Assembly (NCBI GenBank): GCA_028532985.1
Contig: JANCIK010000010.1
Coordinates: 2,542,001-2,606,000, forward strand
Direction: 5' to 3'
Source: Stropharia rugosoannulata
Lineage: Eukaryota > Basidiomycota > Agaricomycetes > Agaricales > Strophariaceae
Length of the DNA stretch: 64,000 bases
The notes beneath the pieces were generated by a model that was not told where the DNA came from, ran no database searches, and saw only the letters and a program-made list of their open reading frames with translations. A program made the translations under genes and the position numbers. Positions 35,734 to 46,447 of the stretch are shown in pieces; positions within the stretch are counted from its first letter, which is position 1, and each line of letters opens with the position of its first letter.

Positions 35734-36195
35734 CACATAGGACAGTGCCTGGGTACCGTAATCTATAGTGCTACAGTGAACTATTATTATACCGTAGATC
35801 ACGGAGTTATTTTGAGCCATTGCAGAAGTAGTATACTACCGTGTCACACAGGACTAATAGCTTTCTAGTATATTACCGTGTTTTACGGGGCCATTGTCGA
35901 CAAATGGTGATGGTCGTCAGGGCAAGATCAACCGGCGGTTCTCTATGTTGAGCGGCGGTGTCAAATGGCAGATGGGCTGTGCTAGACCGGCGATTTCGAT
36001 CGTTGACCGGCGCTATTCAAATTCAATATACTACTATTTTTCAGGGGACCAGTGTGAGGCTAGTATATTACCGTGGTTCATGGCTGATTTTGAACAAATG
36101 ATTGTATGAAAACCGGCGGTGCATGATGAGAATCGCCGGTCTGGAATAATAAATGGTATGGGACCATAAATTAATATACTACTATACATCACGGG
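35734..36195 (+). repeat. KDZ left terminal inverted repeat
   Basis: Matches the reverse complement of 49,572-50,033 almost perfectly. Contains several ACCGGCG(G/A) words and TATACTACCGTG-type repeats spaced along the arm. Confidence 0.9.
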
Positions 36196-36254
36196 ACTAT
36201 TGTAAATCATTCTAAATTTGTCTATCGAGACCGCCGGTATGCACAAGGCAAGAT

Positions 36255-37560
36255 GTGGAAGACATGAATTTTCCTGTGGCCCGTTCGTTGACACCTTTCT
36301 TCTCAACCACCATGCAACCCACTTCTGACAATAGTCCTATTGATCTGACAGCCTCTGTATCCTCATTCATACAGACATCTGTCCGTTGCCGCATTAATCA
36401 GACTAAAATTAATTCCCCCCCATCGTCATGGGCTGCACAATTAATATGGGAATGTAATGATATTGTTGATACACTAGTTATGGCATATCAAAACCAATGT
36501 GAGCCTGGACTTACCTGTGTTTTAAAGGACATTACTGATATATGCTAGATTCAACTATATGGAATGTACATGACTACATTCAGAGCTTGACAAATAAACA
36601 GACTGGCAAGAATGAGGCTGTTGAGAAAAAAATGTTGAAGAAGTTTCCGCCTATATTTATGGAGGAGAGATACATTAAGACACCGTGCATTGTAACAGAT
36701 AGGGATGGGAATATTTTGGTATGGTATCTACCTAATGCCATGATGTCGTATATGCAGGTAGGTGATGACAATTGTTGCGCACAATGAGGTCTGACCGTCT
36801 GACCGCCGGCCAGTACGGTCTATGGGAGAATTTAGATCAACTGACCCCATTAATGAAGACCACAAGAAATAATTCAGACTGGAGAGGTGGCCTGGCCAAT
36901 TATCATCAGAAGGCAGCCTGGAGGAAGCCAGGAAATGTGAGTCTTGCCTTAGCATGGTTTGAAATGGGCTATGGGGTAGGTCTATCTATAATTGTAAATA
37001 CAAGAGTTGATGAATGTGTCCAGATGTCGTTACCGCCAGTTGTCAGCAAAAATATCCGTAAGGCCGCCGGTGTTACATGGCTTCGACAACAACATATGTT
37101 CTTTGCCCTTGTGGGTGGTCTACTAAGTGTGGTTAATCCTAGCCAATATGCCGCCGGTCTCAGGATGCTGACATGGCTAGGTGAACACCCGGACCAGGTT
37201 CGGCATGGACAAGAGCTGAAGAGTCTATTGGAACACTGGAATGTGCCTTTTGGCGTGCTCACAGTGATCAACAACAGAGACTCACCACCGCATCGTGACA
37301 CCGGCAGTCACTCGATGTTCGACATTGTCATCAGTTTGGGGACTTATAAGAAGGGGACAATGTCACTGCCTGGATTGGGCTTGGATCTTCATTATCGGCC
37401 CGGAACAATAGTTGCCCTATCGAGCAGGGTAGTTGTTCACAGTGCATACTGTAAAGGGGATCGGACTTGTCTTGTCTTTCACTCAAAGTCTACAATGGCA
37501 GACTATACAAATACTCATAGCACTTGGCCTAATGTGAATATGTTTAAAAGCATAAAATGA
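36255..37560 (+). CDS. TET/JBP-like 2-oxoglutarate/Fe(II) dioxygenase
   Basis: Three exons (36,255-36,498; 36,549-36,757; 36,814-37,560) give 399 residues. The N-part has a linker and the family's ILVWYLPNAM block. The catalytic core shows the iron-binding HxD in PPHRDTGSH, a glycine turn (SLPGLGLDLHYRPG), the distal His in VVVHSAY and the 2-oxoglutarate-binding Arg in KGDRTCLVF, so all expected ligands are present. TET/JBP enzymes oxidise the methyl group of 5-methylcytosine or thymine in DNA. Its location in a KDZ element suggests a role in relieving silencing or marking element DNA (inference). Intron 2 ends in CCGCCGGCCAG, with the element's recurrent word at the acceptor. Lengths and phases are consistent and no stop is seen; a further intron around 36,937-36,977 is possible. 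Confidence 0.88.
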
Positions 37561-37737
37561 TTAAATTGTATTTGTACATAACAAAAATTGGGCAAACGGG
37601 GAAATACAAAAAACTAATTAAAAAGAAGACGAGATGATGATACAACATGAAGAAGGGGACCGGCGGTGCAATGGATCGAAAATGGGATGTTGCCTGCCTA
37701 GACGTCTGAGTCTGGTTCCCCATCTGCATCTGCATCC

Positions 37738-39776
37738 TAATCATCATCATCAGAAGTAGAGGAGTCTGAGTTGGGGCTCCAGGTAGAAGGAAGTGATGTG
37801 CATACCGAGCTATTGTCCGAGTCATCGTCATCGGTGTGGACATCTAAATGCCACCGGCCACACCGCCGGTTGTTAGTACAGCTCGAATCTGTCATAAATA
37901 TTAAGACTTACACATCAGTGGTGAATCTTCATCCCCACTCTCATTTTGCAGGAGATGAAGTGTATCATCTCCTGGTGCGGGAACCTCCATGGGGGCCTCA
38001 TCATCCTCATCAATCTGTTCGAGCGCTTTATGACCGGCGGCGACAATTGTTGAAATCGAGGGCTCATCTTCCCCATCACTGATTTCCATGGGCGTCCCCG
38101 CCTCTTCATTGTCATCGGCCGTCAAATCGATGGGTTGATGCGGGGTATTGCCGTCAGGCATCCCATCTCCAAGTTGTGGCCTTTGCCCAATGAGACCGGC
38201 GGCCTGCAAATCAAGCTCCCTCTGGATCGGGAGTGTTGTGTCGACCAATTGTGGAGTGGGTGTCCTCCGCATTGGGGGTCGTCTCCCCTCCAGGCTAGCC
38301 CGGTAAGCCTCCATTTCTATGGCAGAGGCCCGTCCAGGTTTGGTGACATTGCATTTGGGGAGGGGTCTCGCAGGCAAGACCACCTTGTCCGCCGGTACGT
38401 CCATCGGGGGTTCATCTTCATCATCGGTCTCCTCACCATCTGTCGTGCACGCAGATTCATGTTCATCTGCTTCGTTGTCCCCTTCATCCTCTTCGGTTCC
38501 TTCACCTTCATCATCCACGTCCTCTGCGACTGGGACCTCCATTGGCGGCTCGTCTTCATCCAAGTCTGGCTGGATATTTGATGGACCGGCGATGTCACCA
38601 CCGGCGGTCGTTGGCTCATTCATGATTGTTGCAATGGTGATTTCTCGCCCCTTCCCTTTGCCAATGTGGGTATCCGCGACAGGCCTTTGCTGCACTGGGT
38701 CATTGATTATTAATCTGCCATTGGCGAATGGCTTCCCGGCGATGTATGCAGCCAGCTCTTCGACAGAGGCCACGCCTGAACGAAGTTGGAATGTGCGTGG
38801 GGCTGTCGTAGGACCAGCGGGTGAATTCGAGAATTCATCCGACATCGTGGAGCTTCCCTGAGATGATGACCCAACCGAGGGACTAGGACTGCTGTCTTCT
38901 GGCAGTGGGCTGATGAATCGCGGCAAGAGACAGTTGCGTCCTGCGATTCCGGGGAGAGGTTCCTGGGGGGGATAGGTGTAGGTGTTCTTGCCTGGCGGTC
39001 GAAGGTTCTCCCACATGCTCTCCCTGGGCTCTTGAGGCCCACCTCGCTGTCCCCGTTCGAACTCGCCCTTCAACATCTTGAAATAAAATTCAAGCCATTC
39101 TAACTTTTCATCCTTCTTCAAGCAGGATTCACAAACTTGATCGAGTGTTGGGTTGGACCCCGCCGGCCTTGCTGCGAGTCCTGGAATCTCGACCCATGGC
39201 ACCGGACTGCCAGGGAGATCTGGCATTTGGTGCATGTTGTCGTGGAAATCTATCATGAAAGTTAGAAGTATCTCGAAGTGGTGGCGGATGGAATCGGCGG
39301 TGACTTGGTAGTCCTCGATATCATCCACCGATGCGAGCCACCAAATAGGTGTTGTCTCCGTCATTGACATTAGCAGGACATCTTCTTTTCTCATGAACTC
39401 CGGGTTGTAGGCCGGCGGAATCAGAATGCCATTTGGCCGGCGGGCGATGCCGTAACCGTTGATGGCCAACTGATCTAGTAGATACGGCTGCCTCATTCGG
39501 TATCCTTTCATTACACATGTTGAAATGTGAATCAATGTGAATTCCTGAATAGAACTGTTAACTGTGAAGCAATAATCAATAGATAAAACTCACTATTTCC
39601 TTCATAAGCAGGCAGGCATAGGGGTTATCATGGTGAAGCTCGCCACCAGTGATCGAGTATCTGAGGCCACAGCGGATGCGAAACATGCAGAGGTAAAGAA
39701 GCAGGTTGCACTGCACATGATCGATGCGGGCATCTTCATCGAGGATCGGCATGGGGTTGGTGTTTGAAGAAGACAT
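37738..39776 (-). CDS. KDZ accessory protein with acidic DEPPMEVP repeats
   Basis: Exon 1 is 39,776-39,594, intron 39,545-39,593, exon 2 39,544 to about 37,906. A probable third exon (from about 37,839) adds an Asp-rich tail ending near 37,738; without it the frame stops at 37,901. The N-terminal ~230 residues look globular (WWLASVDDIEDY, a Cys pair in CESCLKKDEK). The C-part is disordered and acidic, with three copies of a DE(D/E)xPPM(E/D)VP motif and a separate IDLTADDNEE block resembling a SUMO-interaction-like patch. No known domain. Shared transposon location and conserved splicing argue that it is real. A role as a partner of the transposase or of chromatin is a guess. Confidence 0.7.
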
Positions 39777-39875
39777 TGTGATGAGAAGGAGTTTGAGTAG
39801 CCGTGGAGGTAAAAATGAAAGACAAGATCAACAGTGCAGAGATGGTTGATTGATAAGGTCACATGTATTCATTCC

Positions 39876-42800
39876 TCAGGCCACATGATACCAGTGGCTT
39901 ATATAATGTACATGTGCCTTACTAAATCTAGCATCTGCTACCCTACCTAATTCATTCCATAAGTTGATCTGTGCCTGTGCATAAGCCTGGAAACCTAGTG
40001 GGTGAGCGTTGAATTGGCCGGCGGCATCATTTGATGGGTTTTGAATGGCGGTTACTGCATCTGCCCAGACATTCCGCCGGTCTTTCCACATATTTGCCAT
40101 ATGCACATAGAACCGGACTGTCCAGTCCATTTCATGCTGACATAGCACAACCTCTTCCTCCCAGCGCATTTTCTGTGCTCTTGCTCGTAGCCAATGAATT
40201 CGATAGACTACAATTGTATTTAGGCACAGCTTGATGAATATCAATAAAACTTACAATCATTGATTCTTTCGCGATTGAGATTTCCTGCGACCGGCGGATT
40301 ATCATCCGGCGGATCCATATTATGTTCTATTCTCCATATCCAAGCCATTCGAGAACTGCTACCCCCCCTTGCATTCGGTTCAGTTATTGATGCACTAGTA
40401 TTTGTATCAGCTTTTGACATGATGGGGAATTGTTGTTCAATGGCAGCCCTATCAGTGTCATCCTTTGCAAGGCGTAGCATTGACAATCTGTTTTCATTAT
40501 ATTTCCGCCGGTGTGTACTGGTTGCCTGTGCCAACACGACCACACGATCCTGAGCTCTGGTGTGATGTGCACCATCTGTCCTCCTGACATCAAATGCATA
40601 TAGCCAAGATTTCTGAATGATTTCTCCACGAATAGATTCCAATAAATCATCAGCATGAGCTTTTCTGATCTTTAGCTCTGTTTTCTGTAACCGGCGGAGC
40701 ATAGATTTATCCTGGGCAGATGCACCGGCGGATGTCAAAATCTCTTCGGTGATTTCAGAAGGGAATGCCATTAGCTGCCTTTCTGGGTCAGCATTACTGA
40801 CTTCTTCATTGGCCACCTCTGCTTCTTCATCCGTTTGTGCACCATCCAGGATGGGAACATCATGTTCATCATTGAAAGAATTCAAAATATCAATGCCCAT
40901 GATGTCAACTGCATTGCGAGAAAATTTGTCCAGCTGCTTGCGAAGTGTGTGCCGGCAGCGTACAAGATCCTGACGCTGAGCCACTGTTGGGTCTCCAGGC
41001 ATATGGCGGACATGGGACCGCAATTCATTTCTAAATAATGAATAAATTGGCTGGTAATAATGATTGACACTACGCACTGCATTTGCTCAGCTTGAATACC
41101 CTGTGAGAGCCATACAGCTCGACCGCCGGTCTCTCCGTTTCGAATTTCATTCTCTGAAAGCTGCACCTCAATTTCTCGCATCGTTGCAGCCTTCTGAACA
41201 GCCGGTCGATAAATGTCCATTGCTTCTGGGTCCTCATCTCGGCGGCGTTCAGCAGCCTCGATCTGTTCCAACCATTCTGGCAGTTTATCCGCCGGCATAC
41301 TTGCGGTAATATCATTATAGTACACAATAGCATCAATTTCTTGATTCACTGCTCGAATATATTTCTTGATGATTGTAGATGGCATATTGACCGTCTTCTT
41401 CCAATTAGAATCGCCCATGTGATCATCGAGTACTTCAGCTCTATGGCCGGCGGTTGCAGTCCGAACACTGCGAGATGTCTTGTTTAGCAGGCTCCACAGG
41501 GTTTCCAGGATTTCTCCGTCTACCATGCCAACACCAGGGATATAGGTAGATGCCCATCTATATAGACATTCTGTCTTGTGGCCATGTACATGCCAGAGAC
41601 CCACTGCACGTATGCATCGAAGTCTTTGTGGCCAAGTGAGACCCTTCATTAGTCGAAATCGCCTAGTCATATTCTTGTAGAACTGACACATAATGTCATA
41701 AATGAACATGACAGTCTCGATGCCGCCGGTGTTGGTATGCTTGAGTGCTTCAGAAATACTGTAGTCCATGCACATTTGACATTCACCCAATTCGAAGTCA
41801 ACAAGGCTGCCTGGACAGAAGCAGCCGTGTCTTGCACATGCCTGTACACCAATCCCTCTGACCCGGCGGCCAGAAACAACCTTTTCACTGTCAAGCTGGG
41901 CACGATGAGAATGGCACGTCGGCGGCTCCTTGAATTTCCTGGAATATTTTTTGGCATCCTTCAAATGCTCCTGGTATGGACCGGCGGCTGTCATGAATGC
42001 CTGGCCGGCTGTCAGATCAATATCATCATGGGCATTCTTTTGATTTAAATGGTCAGCCTTGAAATTCCCATCAGCACAGTACTTGCGAATAAAAAGAAAC
42101 TTCTTGTCATTCTCTTTCCAGTCTTCAGGGAGGTTAATTTCTGGTTGAGGACAAGCAGGGCAAAATAGAGCCAGTATATCGCCGTACATCGATGGTGTCG
42201 TTTTAATCCCTCCGGCGGTGCCACCGGCGGCGTCTTCACTTGCCCCATCTTCACTGTCTGATTCAGACTGTTCTGCAACTGGTGGAGGCATAATATCCTC
42301 ATTTGGTATTTCATTGTCAGCCAGGATCCGGACATCGGGGATAGCTGGTGGGTCAGGTTCTGATTGCCATAGCCCATGTGCTCTGCCACGCATGGTCCAC
42401 ATCTTCATGTTCCGAAATTGTCTACTGAGCCGGCGGAGCTCACGATATCGATCCAATACTGCCTGTGGGAAGGCAGGGCAGGTCAACCGGCGGAGCTTCG
42501 TGTAATACTGATATGCAGATGTCTTGCACTCCAGGTTAGACAGCCTGAAGTCCCGAAGAACAGCAAATGTGAATACAGTCTTGATCACATCAAAGGAGGT
42601 TGGGAATAGTGCCAGCTGCATGTATTGGCTATCCTCCGGCGGCTGATTGTTGCAGTGACATTTGACAGCCGGCAGGTGATGAATGCCATTCACCTCGACA
42701 ATTGTGACAAATGGATTACCATGGGTATCATTTTGGGCTGGCCTCGGTAAGACTCGAGGGTAAGTAACATCAATATCAAAGACAATTGTGTCTTCATCGA

Positions 42801-43579
42801 TGTATTCATCAGCGACTTCCTCAGCTTCGGGTTGCAGACCGGCATTGTAAGCCCGGCGGAGATCATTTTCATGTTCATCGCCATATTCTCCCTCTTGCAT
42901 TTCCTGTACGTTGTTGTAGTCGACCATTGTATTAGGACATCTATTTCCTTGATGGCCAAGATGAAGCTTTACACCAACTTGCCATAGTGCCGCCGGTGTG
43001 AAAGCACTACCATCCCAACGAAGAATACGATGAAATGGCATGAAATCATGAATCTGCTGGCAACATGTCGTGCATAAGAGTCGTCCTCCAAAGCATGCCT
43101 TACACTTCCATTTGGCAGCAGGTGCATTGCAAGCATTGCATGTATCGATCCCTCTGGCAGGTGCATGAGATGCCATCACAATCTTCAAGTGGGTATCCCT
43201 TCTGACCAGCCATTCTCTAAGAAAATCGTTTTGCGACTGCACAATTTAATATATGCAGTGTGCAATTCATGTGGGTGATATAACATACCTTGCCTCTATA
43301 TACTGGTAAATCCAAGTTTTGTAGGTTTTCGATAACCTGATCCTCAGTTATATCTCCAGCATAGTCTAGACGGTCAGGTACTTCCTGTGGTTCAAAGCCT
43401 GGTGGAACATCTGGAATAGCAGGAATAGCAGGAATAGTCGGTGCTACATTCTCTGCAATGGGTTCCCCACCACGTTTGCGCTTCTTTGTAATGACCTTTC
43501 CTCTATGGTCCCGCTCTTCTATCTGGATGCCACCAGCTTGATTTGGAACATTGTGCTGGGTTATACGGACACGGCGCAT
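39876..43579 (-). CDS. KDZ transposase with CxC2-type zinc module; one frameshift
   Basis: Exons: 43,579-43,289, 43,236-40,255 and 40,207-39,876. The basic N-terminus (KKRKRGG) is followed by a CxC2-type cysteine cluster (CNACNAPAAKWKCKACFGG, then CTTCC and PFHRI). The KDZ catalytic region has Asp in GNFKADHL, Asp in FIYDIMCQF, the H-rich LWHVHGHKTEC and the Glu block VDGEILETLWS. The helical C-terminal domain ends in RWEEEVVLCQHEMDW-type sequence. The reading frame shifts by one base near 41,078 after GIQAEQMQ, downstream of the DDE residues. This is either an inactivating single-base deletion or a sequence error. The gene is divergent from the plus-strand gene at 43,738 and would mobilise the element by cut and paste. 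An alternative start is 43,642. Confidence 0.88.
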
Positions 43580-43737
43580 TGGGAGTAGACAGTTGCGTGT
43601 GCATTCAGTGTTCGACCTTATATTAAGAAACCAATGGCACATGTGTTCTGCCTCATGTCGTTATCAATAAATGTATCTATTTTAATCTACTTATAAGCAG
43701 GAATGCATCAGTCTATTTTTTCATCCCTTTCCCCATA
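43580..43737. promoter_or_regulatory. Divergent promoter region between KDZ transposase and DNA-binding gene
   Basis: Only ~160 bp separate the two start codons. It contains an ACCAATGG (CCAAT-type) box near 43,630 and AT-rich tracts, but no CCGGCGG word, making it one of the few motif-free intergenic gaps in the element. Confidence 0.5.
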
Positions 43738-46029
43738 ATGCCTACACCAGAAGAAACCCCGGCCTCTACACAGATATGGACAGCGAAGGAGTTGGAGATT
43801 TTGAGGGATCATGTCGAGGGATATCGTGCACAGGTCAAAGAGCGGAAGGGCACTTTCCTCGCTGAAAAGGTCATCAAAATGATCAAAGCATTGTGGGGAT
43901 CACGATACAAAAAAAGTAATCCCAATTTCGATGAAAAGATGCAAGAGGAATGGAAGAAGAAAAAAAGGGTATGCCCCAAGCAGTGTATGCAATGTAACGC
44001 CTAATGCTGTAACAGTCAATATGCAATTGGTTCAAGAATAATGCTAAGATGTCGAGGCGCATGAAAATTAAAGGTTTTAACATGGATGTTACCTTTGACT
44101 CTGTTGTCATTGCACGTAAAGGCAAGGAGATTGAAGAGGAAGCAAAGTGCCGTGCACGAAAGGCACTGGGTGGGAGTGATCAGGAATCTGATGGTGACGA
44201 CGACAGGGTCGCGGATGATGAGGCCGGCGGTGGGGCCGGCGGTTACAGTAGCCGTTCCTGGATCAAATATTATGCAGGGGCAAAGAAGTATATTAAGGAG
44301 ATGCTGACAGATGAGGAACGAGATGCAATCAAAATGGAGGTGATGGAATGGAAAGCGAAGGGTGTGCCACCAGAGGTTCAAGCCAAGTCAGTTTTTGATT
44401 ACACCGCCGGTCCATTACTAAGAGACTGTATAGACAAGCTGTGAAGCACTGTTCAGACATTTGTCGTGAAGTGGATAGGAAAATGTTTGAGAGCATGGGT
44501 GTGAGATCACTCTGGATCACAACTTTTGATAAACCAGACGGACATGCTACATTCACAATGTGAGCATCTCTGCAGTTGACATGAATGTTCCTGACCGCCG
44601 GTCAGCTACGATACCCAGGTAGTGCAGCCTAATGCGCCAATGAATTTTCCCAGCTTTCAAGAATTTGATCCGAATAGCTACACAGCAATTAGGACCAGTT
44701 ACATAAAATACATTGAGCACATCACTGCTCTCAAGCGTGGCGAGGCCGCCGGTGCCGAATCTGTAGAACACCAGGCCAGCTCTCATCCATCAGGGATGCC
44801 CTGGATGCCTGCCTATAATCCAAAGGGACGCAAAGAAAGTCTCAGGGTCATGCAGGGGATGATCCGCAAGTACTACGGATTGCACTTCGGTATGTGTATA
44901 TGTTTTCAACGTAATTTGACAATTAATGTATGTACCTGATTGAGTAGCACTAGCAACGAAATCATCCAGGGGCCCACCGTACACATCAATCAAAAACAAG
45001 CACAATTGGCAGGACTTCGTTGACCCTCTCTACATGCCTCATGGCATCTCGTTTCGGGACCCTTCATCATATAACAGGTCAACAGCATTTGATATTCTCA
45101 ATCTCATCCGCCGGCGCCAAGCGGCAAATGAAATTCCCTTCAAATTTCATGCCATTCCTAATGGCGCTGTTGAACTGGTGCCTCAGATGTACCCTGAAGA
45201 GTTATTCACATCATTCGCTATACCAGACCCAGACCTCGGGATGAATAGAGAGGATGATATCAGTTTGGCTGACCTTCAACAAATGGCAGAAGTCTACACT
45301 GATGACTCTATCACCACAAAGTTGCAGGATAGTGATGCACTGCCGGTCATGATTCTCGATCGGCGGCCATCAGATGATGACAATATGTCAGGAAGTCCAG
45401 CACCCCTGACGAGACTCAAGCACAAGGAGTCATCCATATCTGAAGACAATGTGGACCGCCGGCCTAGACAAATAACTAATAGGATTAGATCCAGGTCAAG
45501 ATTCATTGCAAAAAAGTTTATTCTCAAGAATCGTAAGGGTAAGAAGAAAGAATCAGTTTCGGAACATGATTCAGATGTGGAGGACCAGTCAGACAAGGTG
45601 GAAGAATTAAGAGACCGGCAGTTAACATCTGCATCAGGATCAGATGACGACCGCCGGTCTGACAGCAAAGATGAAGGACCCAGCAGAAGAAATACATTCC
45701 GTGCCCAGAAAGGCAGACCCCCTGGACTGCGGGATATATCGAATACAAGGGATAGAAATCAGTCAAGGGTAAGAATTGTCGAACCTGATGCAAAGGAAGG
45801 AGGAACAAAGCAGACAAAACACAAGACTGTTTCCAGAGGATGCTCACACAGCAAGAATGGAGATGGAGAAAGTGAACGCCGGTCTTCCAGACGAATTGCT
45901 TCAAGACCGGCGGTCTCGGATATCGAGAATGTGGTTGAAGTCAAGAGGCACCGAGGACGACCAAAGTTAAGGGAACATGTTGACAATGCTCACGGCATGC
46001 GCCATTCAGCTCGCCTAGCCTCGCGCTGA
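43738..46029 (+). CDS. Homeodomain-like and AT-hook DNA-binding accessory protein
   Basis: Five exons (43,738-43,968; 44,016-44,386; 44,425-44,559; 44,606-44,889; 44,948-46,029) give 700 residues in consistent phase. The third junction needs a short 38-bp intron, so a frameshift there is the alternative. Residues ~15-90 are helical and end in ICNWFKNNAKMSRRMK, resembling a homeodomain recognition helix (WFxNxxxK). The middle contains helix blocks also seen in other agaricomycete transposon-linked ORFs (MLTDEERDAIKMEVMEWKAK). The C-terminus is basic and disordered with an AT-hook-like KRHRGRPKLRE. Two of its introns contain CCGCCGGT, one directly at the acceptor. It is the best candidate in the element for binding the dispersed CCGGCGG word (inference). 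Confidence 0.75.
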
Positions 46030-46447
46030 CCAGCCTCGACTGACCACAACAGTGGCCACAAAAAATCTTCAACAAATAGACGATCGGGGAAATAATGAAA
46101 CCGCCGGTCTCACCGCCGGTCTCACATGTCACAATCAGTCGAAAATGTACATAAAGTTACCTAGGGATAGATATATTGTGATACATTTAAATTAACTTCT
46201 AACCTGACATGACGCCGCCGGCCACAATTTGCAACTTCGCATATTAAGGACTTCACACATTTTGCATCAATGTATATTTTTACCTGACTTCACTCAAACT
46301 GATGTTTACAAGCAAATGACAAAAAATTAATTTTACTTTGACTTCTGAAGTCAAAGTTTCAAGATATACTGATACATTAAATTGCCCTTGATCTAACTTC
46401 AAGGGGCGGTATATACAGACAAAAAAAATCGAGATGCAAGGAGGATG
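46030..46447. other. Convergent intergenic region of the KDZ element
   Basis: Between two convergent genes; AT-rich except for three CCGCCGG words at about 46,100, 46,113 and 46,212. No ORF. Confidence 0.6.

Noticed and set aside
35894..36109. 71-residue ORF in the KDZ left end, repeated at 49,658-49,873
   Set aside because: It is the same sequence in both terminal inverted repeats; its conservation reflects repeat identity, not coding.
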